A program made the translations under genes and the position numbers. Shown here one piece after another: positions 1 to 8,345 of a DNA stretch of 64,000 bases. The DNA is taken from positions 620,001 through 684,000 of the forward strand of contig NZ_SWCO01000001.1 of assembly GCF_005117025.1 (NCBI RefSeq), read 5' to 3'. This stretch comes from Alteromonas portus (GTDB lineage Bacteria; Pseudomonadota; Gammaproteobacteria; Enterobacterales; Alteromonadaceae). The stretch's first letter is position 1. Every line of letters begins with the position of its first letter. A model generated the notes under the pieces. The model searched no databases. It had not been told where the DNA came from and saw nothing but the letters and a program-made list of their open reading frames with translations.

Positions 1-1
1 T

Positions 2-472
2 TACGTTAAGCAAATTGCTCAACTTCAAATTGAAGAGCTTAAGAAGATCCCTGAGTCGCTAAACGACCCTAAAGAAAATGAGCTACTGGAGTCTCTTAAA
101 GACAAAGTATCCATCTTTAGCTTTGGCGGCCCACTAAGCTTTGGCGCGGCTGCCGATTTGGGCCACCACGTTCGTGAGCGTGTGAAGCCGGGTTCTAAAG
201 TTACCATTCTAGACTTCTCGCGTGTTCCACTTATGGATGTATCGGCAGCTATGGCTGTTGATACGGTAACTTCAGATGCACTAGCAGCAGGTCGTCAGTT
301 AGTTATCTGTGGTGCTAACGCCGAGGTCAATAAGGTGCTTGAGGGCGTAAATGAAGCACATCCAGGCATACCTAACTTTGAAACGTTGCACGACGCTTTG
401 CTTTATGCAGAAAAGCAAGTAGCCGGGACTGAAAGCAAGAACACCAGCTTTCAAGCCGCAACGCAGTCGTAA
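2..472 (+). CDS. SulP-family anion transporter, C-terminal STAS domain (5' truncated)
   Basis: Only the last 156 codons are in the window and the frame is open to the left edge. The residues form a STAS domain: a beta strand (KVSIFSFGGPLSFGAA), then VTILDFSRVPLMDVSAAMAV, then LVICGANAEVNKVLEG. This is the cytoplasmic regulatory module found after the membrane part of SulP sulfate/bicarbonate-type transporters. In the family, STAS contributes to dimerisation and regulation of an inner-membrane anion carrier. The substrate cannot be told from this fragment. It ends in a Ser/Thr/Gln-rich tail and is followed closely by a hairpin terminator. A free-standing STAS protein is not excluded, but the charged helix before the domain resembles the SulP linker. 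Confidence 0.8.
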   Translation, partial: YVKQIAQLQIEELKKIPESLNDPKENELLESLKDKVSIFSFGGPLSFGAAADLGHHVRERVKPGSKVTILDFSRVPLMDVSAAMAVDTVTSDALAAGRQLVICGANAEVNKVLEGVNEAHPGIPNFETLHDALLYAEKQVAGTESKNTSFQAATQS

Positions 473-507
473 GCTAATATCAAGGTAAGATAAACCTTTC
501 CCTTTTG

Positions 508-531
508 GCCCTCCGTAGTGAGGGCTTTTTT
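508..531 (+). terminator. Intrinsic terminator of the SulP gene
   Basis: GCCCTC, a six-base loop region and GAGGGC form a hairpin followed directly by a run of T. It lies about 35 bases after the SulP stop codon. Confidence 0.85.
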
Positions 532-633
532 GTTTCTTTCACTTATTAACTTTAATTACGCAACCGCAATCTAAATCAACAAGCTGGCCTGAGCTTCCGT
601 TGAACGTTAGTTATTAAATGAATCGCTTTTAAA

Positions 634-653
634 TTAATTGATTGTTCAATTAA
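634..653. promoter_or_regulatory. Candidate TetR/BetI-type operator upstream of the receptor gene
   Basis: TTAATTGA-TTGT-TCAATTAA is a perfect 8-base inverted repeat about 70 bases before the receptor start. Its core, TTGA-N4-TCAA, resembles the TTGA...TCAA symmetry of BetI operators. A second BetI-like half (TTGAACGTT) lies near 600-608. A BetI-like regulator is encoded just downstream, so self or local control is plausible. The assignment is inferred from symmetry and context. Confidence 0.45.
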
Positions 654-723
654 ACTTAACGCAAGTGTAACAATTCGCTTCTAAAGTGGTGCGCAAACTA
701 TACACAACTACTTTGGGAAACAC

Positions 724-3156
724 ATGAAATCACGCAATAAACTATCTGTAGCGATACTTGCAGCTCTATCATCTATGGCAGCGGTAACAGCACCTTTACC
801 GGTTCTTGCCGAAGAAGCGGAACGTACTGACGAAGAGCGCATAGAAGAAATCACCGTTGTAGGGCGAAGCGTTTCTTACGCGAACAATGCAACGAGTGAC
901 GACATGTTTAAACAACAGGCTAATCTTAGCAGCGTGTTAGCTGCGGTTGATAACCTACCGGGTGTACTTATTAACGAAGGTGATACCTTTGGGGCCGATG
1001 ATTGGTCAACGTCTATTGTTATTCGTGGCTTTCAAGTTAACTTAAACGAACAGCAAATTGGTATGACGGTAGACGGCATTGCCAACGGTAATTCAAATTA
1101 CGGTGGTGGTGCAAAAGCGAATCGCTATATCGACACTGAAAACGTAAAAGGCGTTGAAGTTTCTCAAGGAACGGCGGATATCGCTTCCCGTTCACATGAA
1201 GCGCTAGGCGGAACACTGAATTTCACCACCATAGACCCATCTATGGAGCAAGGACTGGTTACTAGTGTGACAGCGGGTTCATTTGACGCGTCAAAATATT
1301 ACGTGCGTTATGAAACGGGCGAAATTTTTAAAGATACCTACGCGTGGATAAGTCTTTCGAGCCAAGAAAGCTCTGACTTTATGCAGCAAGCAGCAGAGAA
1401 CACCCGAGACCACTTAGCCATGAAGTTTATCTCTACGGTTAACGACGTGTCGCTTACGGGTTACCTGTCTTACGACGATACTCACGAAGATAACTATCAG
1501 CGCATTTATGGGCTGGCGCAATATGAACAAAACCCAGATTGGGATCAGTTAACCGACGAGTGGACAGGCGTGCCTTATCAAGATCAGGCATATCGCCGTG
1601 GCTGGTCTACGCTACGTGAAAATTTATTCGCCTATTTACAGGCAGAATTTACGATTGGTCAGGTCGATTTTATGACCAACGTGTATTATCACGACAATGA
1701 AGGCCGTGGTGAGTGGGTGCCTCCATATATCGTTGATGTTACTGATGACGGCGCAGAAGGCCATTCAGAGCTTGTGGTCGGTAATACGGTTTACGGCGGG
1801 CAACAGCTCGGACAAATTTACTTTGTGGATAGACAAGGCAATCAGCTAAGCCCTATTGAAGGATGTCAAAGCTCATTGACTTTCCCTTATGGTGGCGCAG
1901 GCGCTGAGTATGATCCGGGGTGTCACGAGCAAGGCGCAATTCCTGTGGGCTCATATCGTCATACTCATTATGATAAAGAGCGTATTGGTATTAATGCTGA
2001 TGCAGTCTGGTACACCAAAGTTGGTGATTTTGATAATACGGTCCGATTTGGTATTTGGTGGGAAGACTATGAGCGAGGCGAGTCTCGTGATTGGCACAAA
2101 ATTACTAATTCGTCTATTAGCGTCGATTATGACAACGTGCCTTACTGGGTGCAGTACGATAGAACCTTCCCAGTTGATACCTTAATGTATTATGTTGAAG
2201 ATGAGCTTGATCTAGGCTTTGCCCGAATTCGTGCTGGTGCGAAGAAATTTAATGTCGATATTGAAAAAACGGACAACTTTGATTCAGCCAACAACTTAGC
2301 GGTAAATACTGATTCAGATACGCTATTCTCAGCGGGTATTGTTGCACCATTGCCATTTGAAGGGCTAGAGGTCTTTGCAGGTTACGGTGAAAACTTTGCG
2401 GCAATTAAAGATGCGCAACTAGAACGTAACGATACTGACCTTCGCTTTATAAAGCCAGAAACTGCTGACAACATAGACGTGGGTTTGCGCTACGCATCAC
2501 CGGGCTTTAACGCCAGCGTGACTTACTACAATATTGAGTTTAACGACCGTATTCAATTTACCAGTAACGAAACTTCAGAGGGTATAGACTTTCTGGAAGC
2601 GGCCGCTGGTGGTTACAAAAACGTGGGCGGTATAGAGTCCAGTGGTTTTGAAATTTCAGCAGACGTCATGTTAACTGAAGAGTTCTCGTTGTTTACTTCG
2701 ATTACCTTAAGCGATTCTGAGTACGTTGCGACGGTAGGTAGTTCAGGTACGCAATACGATACCCTTGCCGATGCCCAAGCGGCCATTGCAGACGCTGAAA
2801 ACCCTGAGGTATCCCTGGTAGCCATTGAAGGTAATACGGTTATTGGTACACCTGACACTATGGCGGTTGTGAGCCTTGACTGGGCTCGCGATAACTACTT
2901 TGCTGGTTTGTCTACCAAATACGTTGATAGTCGCTACCTGGATATTGATAACGCTGCACAAGTTGATGACTATATAGTTAGCGACTTCTATATTGGCGGT
3001 TTTATCGAAAACATTGGCCCAGGTGTTGAAGAGCTGGAAGTGCGCTTAACAGTAAACAACCTGTTTGATGAAGACTATGCGTCTACTATTGCCCCAGGTG
3101 CATTTTGGATTGGCGCGCCTCGCGCTGTTGCAGTCAACGCACGCTTAACCTTTTAA
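724..3156 (+). CDS. TonB-dependent outer-membrane receptor
   Basis: An 810-residue outer-membrane receptor. It has a signal peptide (residues 1-29, cleavage after PVLA), then a TonB box-like EEITVVG at 41-47. A plug domain follows (about 55-165, with VIRGFQVNLNEQQIGMTVDG), then a 22-strand barrel ending in the outer-membrane C-terminal phenylalanine (ARLTF). Such receptors import iron complexes, vitamins or oligomers using TonB energy. The substrate is unknown. The plug is less canonical than in siderophore receptors. A BetI-like regulator begins 74 bases downstream on the same strand with no terminator between, which hints at a choline/betaine or related osmolyte role. That link is an inference from neighbourhood only. 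Confidence 0.9.
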   Translation: MKSRNKLSVAILAALSSMAAVTAPLPVLAEEAERTDEERIEEITVVGRSVSYANNATSDDMFKQQANLSSVLAAVDNLPGVLINEGDTFGADDWSTSIVIRGFQVNLNEQQIGMTVDGIANGNSNYGGGAKANRYIDTENVKGVEVSQGTADIASRSHEALGGTLNFTTIDPSMEQGLVTSVTAGSFDASKYYVRYETGEIFKDTYAWISLSSQESSDFMQQAAENTRDHLAMKFISTVNDVSLTGYLSYDDTHEDNYQRIYGLAQYEQNPDWDQLTDEWTGVPYQDQAYRRGWSTLRENLFAYLQAEFTIGQVDFMTNVYYHDNEGRGEWVPPYIVDVTDDGAEGHSELVVGNTVYGGQQLGQIYFVDRQGNQLSPIEGCQSSLTFPYGGAGAEYDPGCHEQGAIPVGSYRHTHYDKERIGINADAVWYTKVGDFDNTVRFGIWWEDYERGESRDWHKITNSSISVDYDNVPYWVQYDRTFPVDTLMYYVEDELDLGFARIRAGAKKFNVDIEKTDNFDSANNLAVNTDSDTLFSAGIVAPLPFEGLEVFAGYGENFAAIKDAQLERNDTDLRFIKPETADNIDVGLRYASPGFNASVTYYNIEFNDRIQFTSNETSEGIDFLEAAAGGYKNVGGIESSGFEISADVMLTEEFSLFTSITLSDSEYVATVGSSGTQYDTLADAQAAIADAENPEVSLVAIEGNTVIGTPDTMAVVSLDWARDNYFAGLSTKYVDSRYLDIDNAAQVDDYIVSDFYIGGFIENIGPGVEELEVRLTVNNLFDEDYASTIAPGAFWIGAPRAVAVNARLTF

Positions 3157-3230
3157 TCGTGATATCATGCCTGCGGCAGCATAGCGCTGTCGCGGGTTAT
3201 TTTTTTAGATTTAAGGTTTGGAGTTGTAGC

Positions 3231-3806
3231 ATGCCCAAGGTGGGAATGGAGCCAGTTCGTAAGAAACAATTAATTGAAGCAACGTTAGACGTGATGGCAG
3301 AAGTGGGTTATCACGGAACAACGATTAGCTTAATTAGTAAAAAAGCTGGGCTTTCTTCAGGGATAATCAGTCACTATTTTGGCGACAAACAAGGCTTAAT
3401 TGAAGCGACCATGCGCCACCTTCTCGATGCGCTCAAAATTACACAGCGAATTGACGATCCGCTAGAGCGAATTGATTTCATTATCGAAAATAACTTTTCA
3501 CAAACACAAGGCGCAAGCTCAGCCACTAATACCTGGTTTAATTTCTGGGCGCTGTCACTCCACAACGAAGGCTTACATCGTTTGCAGTGTATTAACCACA
3601 AACGTTTAGAGCGTAATTTAGCGTTTAGCTACCGCAAGCTACTCCAGCCTGAGCAGGTCAAAAACGCCGCAGCGTCTACTGCTGCATTAATTGATGGGTA
3701 TTGGCTGCGTTATTCAATGGGAAGCGTAGGGAATGGCGACTTTTCAGAGGCTGTAGCACGCTGTAAGCAGTACGTTCGTGATTTAATTGCCCAATATGGA
3801 AGATAA
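3231..3806 (+). CDS. betI: BetI-like TetR-family transcriptional repressor
   Basis: A 192-residue regulator. The start at 3231 is chosen because MPKVGMEPVRKKQLIEATL matches the conserved BetI N-terminus. An upstream in-frame start would run into the end of the receptor gene and adds unrelated residues. The helix-turn-helix is about residues 27-50 (TISLISKKAGLSSGIISHYF). In enterics BetI represses the choline-to-betaine genes betT/betIBA when choline is absent. Here no betA, betB or betT is adjacent; the only neighbour is the preceding receptor gene, probably cotranscribed. It could therefore control betaine genes elsewhere or the receptor itself through the palindrome at 634-653. Confidence 0.8.
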   Translation: MPKVGMEPVRKKQLIEATLDVMAEVGYHGTTISLISKKAGLSSGIISHYFGDKQGLIEATMRHLLDALKITQRIDDPLERIDFIIENNFSQTQGASSATNTWFNFWALSLHNEGLHRLQCINHKRLERNLAFSYRKLLQPEQVKNAAASTAALIDGYWLRYSMGSVGNGDFSEAVARCKQYVRDLIAQYGR

Positions 3807-3900
3807 ACACGTATAGGGAAAATAAAAAGTAACCGTAAGATACATAAACACTTGCTGTTACTTTAGAAAAAACACTGAGCGAATACTGTGTAGAAAATCT

Positions 3901-3939
3901 AAAAAAGGGCGGTTCGAAATAAATCGAACCGCCCTTTTT
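3901..3939. terminator. Bidirectional terminator between betI and pepO
   Basis: A perfect 11-base-pair hairpin (GGGCGGTTCGA / TCGAACCGCCC) is flanked by A6 on the left and T5 on the right. It can stop transcripts from both converging genes. Confidence 0.9.
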
Positions 3940-4063
3940 AATTATCTACACTTTCTAAATGGGCTACATGAGCTATGCGGACTGGTATTAACTGGCGCCA
4001 GATACAAGTCGCTATCCGGCGCGAGATGCTAGCATGTGCTCACTAAGTGATTAACTCAACAAG

Positions 4064-6142
4064 TTACCAAATTCTTACACGCTCTTCTGGTGCAAGATAA
4101 AGTGCATCACCTGGTTTCACATCAAACGCTTCATACCATGCATCATGGTTTCTTGGCGCTTGTGCACGATAACGACCTGGTGCGTGTGTACCTGCGCGAA
4201 GTTGGTTCAGCATGCTTTCTTCGGTGCGCTTTTCTTTCCACACTTGTGCCCAAGCAAGGAAGAAACGTTGATCGCCTGTCAGACCGTCAATTACCGGCGC
4301 TTCCTTGCCGTTAAGGCTAAGTTTATAGGCATGGTAAGCCATGGCTAGACCACCCACGTCGCCAATGTTTTCACCCAAGCTGTTGCGACCGTTTACGAAG
4401 TTACCTTCAATAGGCTCGTACTGGCTGTATTGCTCGGCTAGCATATCTGCTTTTTCTTCAAATGCTGCGCGGTCTGCATCGGTCCACCAGTTGCGCTGAA
4501 TGCCGTTTGCATCTGACTTCGAGCCTTGGTCGTCAAAACCGTGACCCATCTCGTGCCCAATAACCGCACCAATTGCACCGTAGTTCACAGCTGCATCGGC
4601 ATTTGGGTCAAAGAATGGCGGTTGTAAAATAGCCGCTGGGAATACAATCTCATTGAACGAGCTATTGTAGTAGGCGTTAACGCGCTGTGGTGTCATACCC
4701 CAGCGATTGCGATCCGTTTTCTCTAGCTCACGTTCTACCGACTGGTCTTGGAAGAATGTGCGTAAGTTGCGAATATTACCCACTAGGTCTTTGTCGCTGA
4801 TGGTTACGCCATCGAAAGACTGCCATTCATCTGGGTAACCAATTTTGGGGTTAAACGCCATTAGCTTTTCTTTCGCGTTAACCTTGGTTTCTTCGCTCAT
4901 CCAGTCTAGGTTCTCAATACGCTCGCCTAGTGCTGTACGTAAGTTCTCAACCAATTCCGCCATTTGTTCTTTTGAACTTTCTGGGAAGTATTCGTTAACG
5001 TAAATCTTACCGATAGCAAAGCCCAGTGACTCGGTGCCAGACATCTGGCTAACTGCGCGTTTCCAGCGAGGGCGTGGCTCTTGCTGGCCGCTAAGTGTAC
5101 GACCAAAGAAGTCAAAATTAGCTAGGTAGATATCTTCAGAAAGGAAGCCCGCATTGTTTGAAATAGTGTGATACTTCAAGTACGACTTCCAATCGGCTAA
5201 GTCAGCTTCGTTAATAATTTTAATAACGTCTTTTACAGGGTCAGGCTGTGAAATATTCAGCTCAGGCACCTTATAACCGGTTTGAGCAAAATACGTATCC
5301 CAATCAAAGCCCGGGTATGCGTCAGACAGTTTGCTGCGCTCAATTTGATTCAGCGTAAGGTCGCGGTCACGGCGCTTTTCGCGGGGCCACTGAATGTCTG
5401 CAATCTGTGTTTCTAGGGCAAGAATGTTCGCCGCTTTTTCAGCTGCATTTTCTTCGCCTGCAAAATTAAGCATTTGCTCGATGTGCGCTACATAAGCCTC
5501 ACGAATTTTAACAAAACGTTCGCTATCGCTCAGGTAATAGTCGCGATCAGGAAGGCCTAAACCACCTACGCCAACACTTAACTGGTATTCGTTCGGGTCA
5601 AGGCGGTTGTACCACATTCCACCGTAAATAGGTGTGCTTGAACCTACCAACCAGCTATTGCCAAACGCTTTGGTTAGGTCAGTTCTATTTTCAATACTAT
5701 CGATAGACGTAAGTACGTCCTGAATTGGCTCAATACCTTTTTCATTAATGGTATCGGTGTCCATATAGGCAACAAAGAAGTCATGAACAAGCTGCTCTTC
5801 TTCATTTAAAGACGTTTTCTCCATAAGCCCATCAATGATGTTTTTAACCTGCTCTTCACTGCGCTCTGCAAGACCCGTAAACGCGCCGTAGCGAGTTTTA
5901 TCAGCGGGCAGTTCATAGTTGTCGTACCAAGTACCGCTAGCGTACATGAAGAAATCGTCACCAGGCTTCACGGCTTCGTTGCGAGCGGTCAAGTCTACGC
6001 CGAAAGAACCTAGCTCTGCTTCACCTTTCATCTCTGGTGCTTCAACTTTGCTGGTTTGGTCTTTTGCTTGCTCAGGCTGGCCACAACCTGCAAGGCCTAA
6101 AGATGCCGCAATTGCTACGGCAAGAAGTTTATATTTCATCAT
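4064..6142 (-). CDS. pepO: M13-family zinc metallopeptidase lipoprotein (PepO/neprilysin type)
   Basis: About 692 residues. The start is placed at the ATGATG pair (6142/6139), which begins the signal sequence MKYKLLAVAIAASLGLAGCG. That has a lipobox (LAGC), so this is a membrane-anchored lipoprotein facing the periplasm. Zinc site HEMGH is encoded at 4541-4555, followed by the family motif ENIGDVGG with the third ligand. NAYYNSSFNEIVFPA upstream is the M13 substrate-backbone motif, and the protein ends in VRIW as in the family. M13 enzymes cut oligopeptides of limited size. The gene starts inside the last codons of the acyltransferase gene upstream (14-base overlap), so the two are probably translated together. 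Confidence 0.93.
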   Translation of the reverse strand: MMKYKLLAVAIAASLGLAGCGQPEQAKDQTSKVEAPEMKGEAELGSFGVDLTARNEAVKPGDDFFMYASGTWYDNYELPADKTRYGAFTGLAERSEEQVKNIIDGLMEKTSLNEEEQLVHDFFVAYMDTDTINEKGIEPIQDVLTSIDSIENRTDLTKAFGNSWLVGSSTPIYGGMWYNRLDPNEYQLSVGVGGLGLPDRDYYLSDSERFVKIREAYVAHIEQMLNFAGEENAAEKAANILALETQIADIQWPREKRRDRDLTLNQIERSKLSDAYPGFDWDTYFAQTGYKVPELNISQPDPVKDVIKIINEADLADWKSYLKYHTISNNAGFLSEDIYLANFDFFGRTLSGQQEPRPRWKRAVSQMSGTESLGFAIGKIYVNEYFPESSKEQMAELVENLRTALGERIENLDWMSEETKVNAKEKLMAFNPKIGYPDEWQSFDGVTISDKDLVGNIRNLRTFFQDQSVERELEKTDRNRWGMTPQRVNAYYNSSFNEIVFPAAILQPPFFDPNADAAVNYGAIGAVIGHEMGHGFDDQGSKSDANGIQRNWWTDADRAAFEEKADMLAEQYSQYEPIEGNFVNGRNSLGENIGDVGGLAMAYHAYKLSLNGKEAPVIDGLTGDQRFFLAWAQVWKEKRTEESMLNQLRAGTHAPGRYRAQAPRNHDAWYEAFDVKPGDALYLAPEERVRIW

Positions 6143-7454
6143 TTTTCTCGTTGTGATTATAAGTGTCGTCGTTAGGTGCTGTGACACTCGTTGTTTTTAA
6201 AGTAGGCACAAATTCCTTGTTAAACGGTAAAGCATTCCGTGCCTGATTAAAATAGCTTGCGATATGCGGCGTTTCTCGCTGTAAAAAGTCTGCTACAGCA
6301 GTGTGAAACGACACATGTTGTAATTTGTGATGTGAACGGCAATAAATGGGCTCGAAGCCACGAAGTATTTTATGTTCACCTTGGGTTCCAGGGTTAAACA
6401 GAGGAAGTTTTTTCTTGATGGCAAATTCAATGCCTTCAAAATAACAACAGGCAAAGTGCAGCCCGTCTATTTCTTCCAGCGCCCCCCAGTATCTGCCATA
6501 CAGTCCCGTTTCATCGTAGAAAAACAAAGCGCTGGCTACCGCTATTTCATTCTTTAGGGCAGTCACAATAAGCATATTATCGCTTATGCTCTCCACAAGC
6601 TGCTCAAAGAAGGCATCATTTAAATATCCCACGTGACCGCTTCGTTTTAAATAGGTTGCTTTGTAACACTTTGTGAAAAACTGTAGCGTTTCTGGACTAA
6701 TTTCACTTCCCGTATGGTGAACGAACTGTACGCCTTGCTCGTTCAGTTTGCGTCGACTTTTTTTGATATCTTTTCTTTTGCGGGATGTGAGCGCGTTAAG
6801 AAAATCATCAAAGTCTCCATATCCATAATTATGCCACTGAAATTGAACCGCGTATCGGGTCAGATAGCAGTTGGGCACACTAGTCTGAGTTTTAAATTGG
6901 TCGCTGGACAACTCATTGGCTAAATCACTGGTTTTAGGTTTGCTGCAATTTGTAAGTTGAGCGGATGTGCTTTCATTTGGAAATAGCCAGTGAAATGAGG
7001 ATAAAGTCTCACCAAATACGGATTCTACATAGGTTTTTAATGTATTTTCCAATTCACTTAAAAGCGCTGGAGTAAGCGCAATGTGCCCATCAGAAAGTAG
7101 TCTAGCACCTGTTACGGGGGTGAAGGGGATAGCTGATATCCATTTCGGATAGTAGTCGATACCATGCTGTGCATAAGCATTAGCCCATGCGTGATCAAAC
7201 ACGTACTCACCATAGCTGTGGGTTTTTAGATAACCAGGAATAACAATCCCAACAGCCTCTTGCTGTTCTTGCCCAATAGCAATATGGCAAGGTTGCCACC
7301 CCGATTCATTACTACACGAGCCGCTGCGTTCTAGCGCATGCAAGAATTCATAAGAAAGGAAGGGACCAGCCTCTTTGGCGAGATGTTGCCAGCGCTCTTT
7401 CGAGAACTGTTCAATCGAATCTATTATTGTTATGCGATAGTTAGATGCTGTCAT
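6129..7454 (-). CDS. GNAT/FemAB-like N-acyltransferase (DUF482, COG3146)
   Basis: 441 residues, start chosen at MTASNYRITIIDSIEQF (7454). An upstream extension of 55 codons would overlap recX and has no family match. The body carries the DUF482 hallmarks: FLSYEFLHALERSGS near the N-terminus, the SRKRKDIKKSRRKL basic stretch and FEYxxPGTQGEHKI-like residues (FNPGTQGEHKILRGF) near the C-terminus. The family is assigned to the acyl-CoA N-acyltransferase fold and was named after peptidoglycan synthesis, but its substrate has not been shown clearly. It overlaps pepO downstream and is divergent from recX (118 bases between starts). Confidence 0.82.
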   Translation of the reverse strand: MTASNYRITIIDSIEQFSKERWQHLAKEAGPFLSYEFLHALERSGSCSNESGWQPCHIAIGQEQQEAVGIVIPGYLKTHSYGEYVFDHAWANAYAQHGIDYYPKWISAIPFTPVTGARLLSDGHIALTPALLSELENTLKTYVESVFGETLSSFHWLFPNESTSAQLTNCSKPKTSDLANELSSDQFKTQTSVPNCYLTRYAVQFQWHNYGYGDFDDFLNALTSRKRKDIKKSRRKLNEQGVQFVHHTGSEISPETLQFFTKCYKATYLKRSGHVGYLNDAFFEQLVESISDNMLIVTALKNEIAVASALFFYDETGLYGRYWGALEEIDGLHFACCYFEGIEFAIKKKLPLFNPGTQGEHKILRGFEPIYCRSHHKLQHVSFHTAVADFLQRETPHIASYFNQARNALPFNKEFVPTLKTTSVTAPNDDTYNHNEKNDEI

Positions 7455-7572
7455 GCAGTTTACATCATGTAGAGGTTTAGTGCGTAAAACGCCAGATAGT
7501 CGCAATATACGAGTATTTAACGCTAAAATAACGCGGTTTCTACGTTTAATACAGAAGAGTAAGTTTACAAAA

Positions 7573-8031
7573 ATGTCAGAGTTCGATCGAAAAATCATTA
7601 CCGACGCGATTACTCGCATGCTGGCACGACGAGAACATAGCTTTAGCGAGGTAGTGCGAAAGTTACAGCAGAAGGGAATAGCGAGTGACGCATTTATGCC
7701 TATTCTGGAGGAATTCCGAGACGCTGATATCCAAAGCGATGATCGATTTGCCGAAAGCAGAGCGCGTGCTTTGTATTTAAAAGGGAAGGGGCCCCGCGCA
7801 ATTAAGCTAGACTTACTGCAATACGGTGTGGATGAAAGTACTGCTGAACATGCGATGAGAGAAATCGACGCGGACTGGTTTGAAAGCGCTAAAAAAGTAA
7901 AACAGAAAAAATTTGGCGAGTTCTACGAGACCGAATTTGCGTTAAGACAGAAGCAGAAACAGTTTCTTCAGTATCGCGGTTTTTACCAGGAACATATTGA
8001 ATATGCAGTCAGCGCGAACGAATCTAGCTAA
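7573..8031 (+). CDS. recX: Regulatory protein RecX
   Basis: 152 residues starting MSEFDRKIITDAITRMLARR. It shows the three-helix repeats of RecX, including LARREHSFSEVVRKLQQKG and the central DDRFAESRARALYLKGKGPRAIKLDL. RecX binds RecA and limits filament growth. An in-frame upstream extension from 7453 is rejected because it overlaps the divergent gene and lacks similarity. The usual partner recA is not upstream here, while alaS and csrA follow as in the common gammaproteobacterial order. Confidence 0.92.
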   Translation: MSEFDRKIITDAITRMLARREHSFSEVVRKLQQKGIASDAFMPILEEFRDADIQSDDRFAESRARALYLKGKGPRAIKLDLLQYGVDESTAEHAMREIDADWFESAKKVKQKKFGEFYETEFALRQKQKQFLQYRGFYQEHIEYAVSANESS

Positions 8032-8345
8032 AACGGATTTGGCGCAAACGATTGGGTTAAGGCCCCAGTTTCTTTGAAAATAGGTACTGTTGGCGATTCG
8101 TCTAATGAATAGTGGCTATTTTCGACTACTAAAAGTGGAATTTGAGCCCATCTTTCCCCCCGTTACACTTAACAAAATTGCGTCATCCGTGGTATTGTTG
8201 CGCAAATTTGTGTGCATTTTAATTATCCAGAGAGTTATAGCGAGGACTGGCGTATTGCGTATTCGCAAATTGCCCCGATTATAAAGCTCATCAGAACAGG
8301 CAAATCGCACGTTTCAAGAATAGAATAAAGGAAGTTAGGTTTTCA
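8032..8345. other. Intergenic region before alaS
   Basis: 314 bases with no supportable gene. Two 64-codon frames on opposite strands overlap each other and match nothing known. It holds the palindrome TTGCGCAA at 8198-8205 and the repeat TTGCG-TATT-CGCAA at 8255-8268. These could be part of a promoter or operator for alaS. An AAGGAAG ribosome site precedes alaS. Confidence 0.5.

Noticed and set aside
8090..8310. Two 64-codon frames on opposite strands before alaS
   Set aside because: They overlap each other, have no ribosome sites and resemble nothing known.
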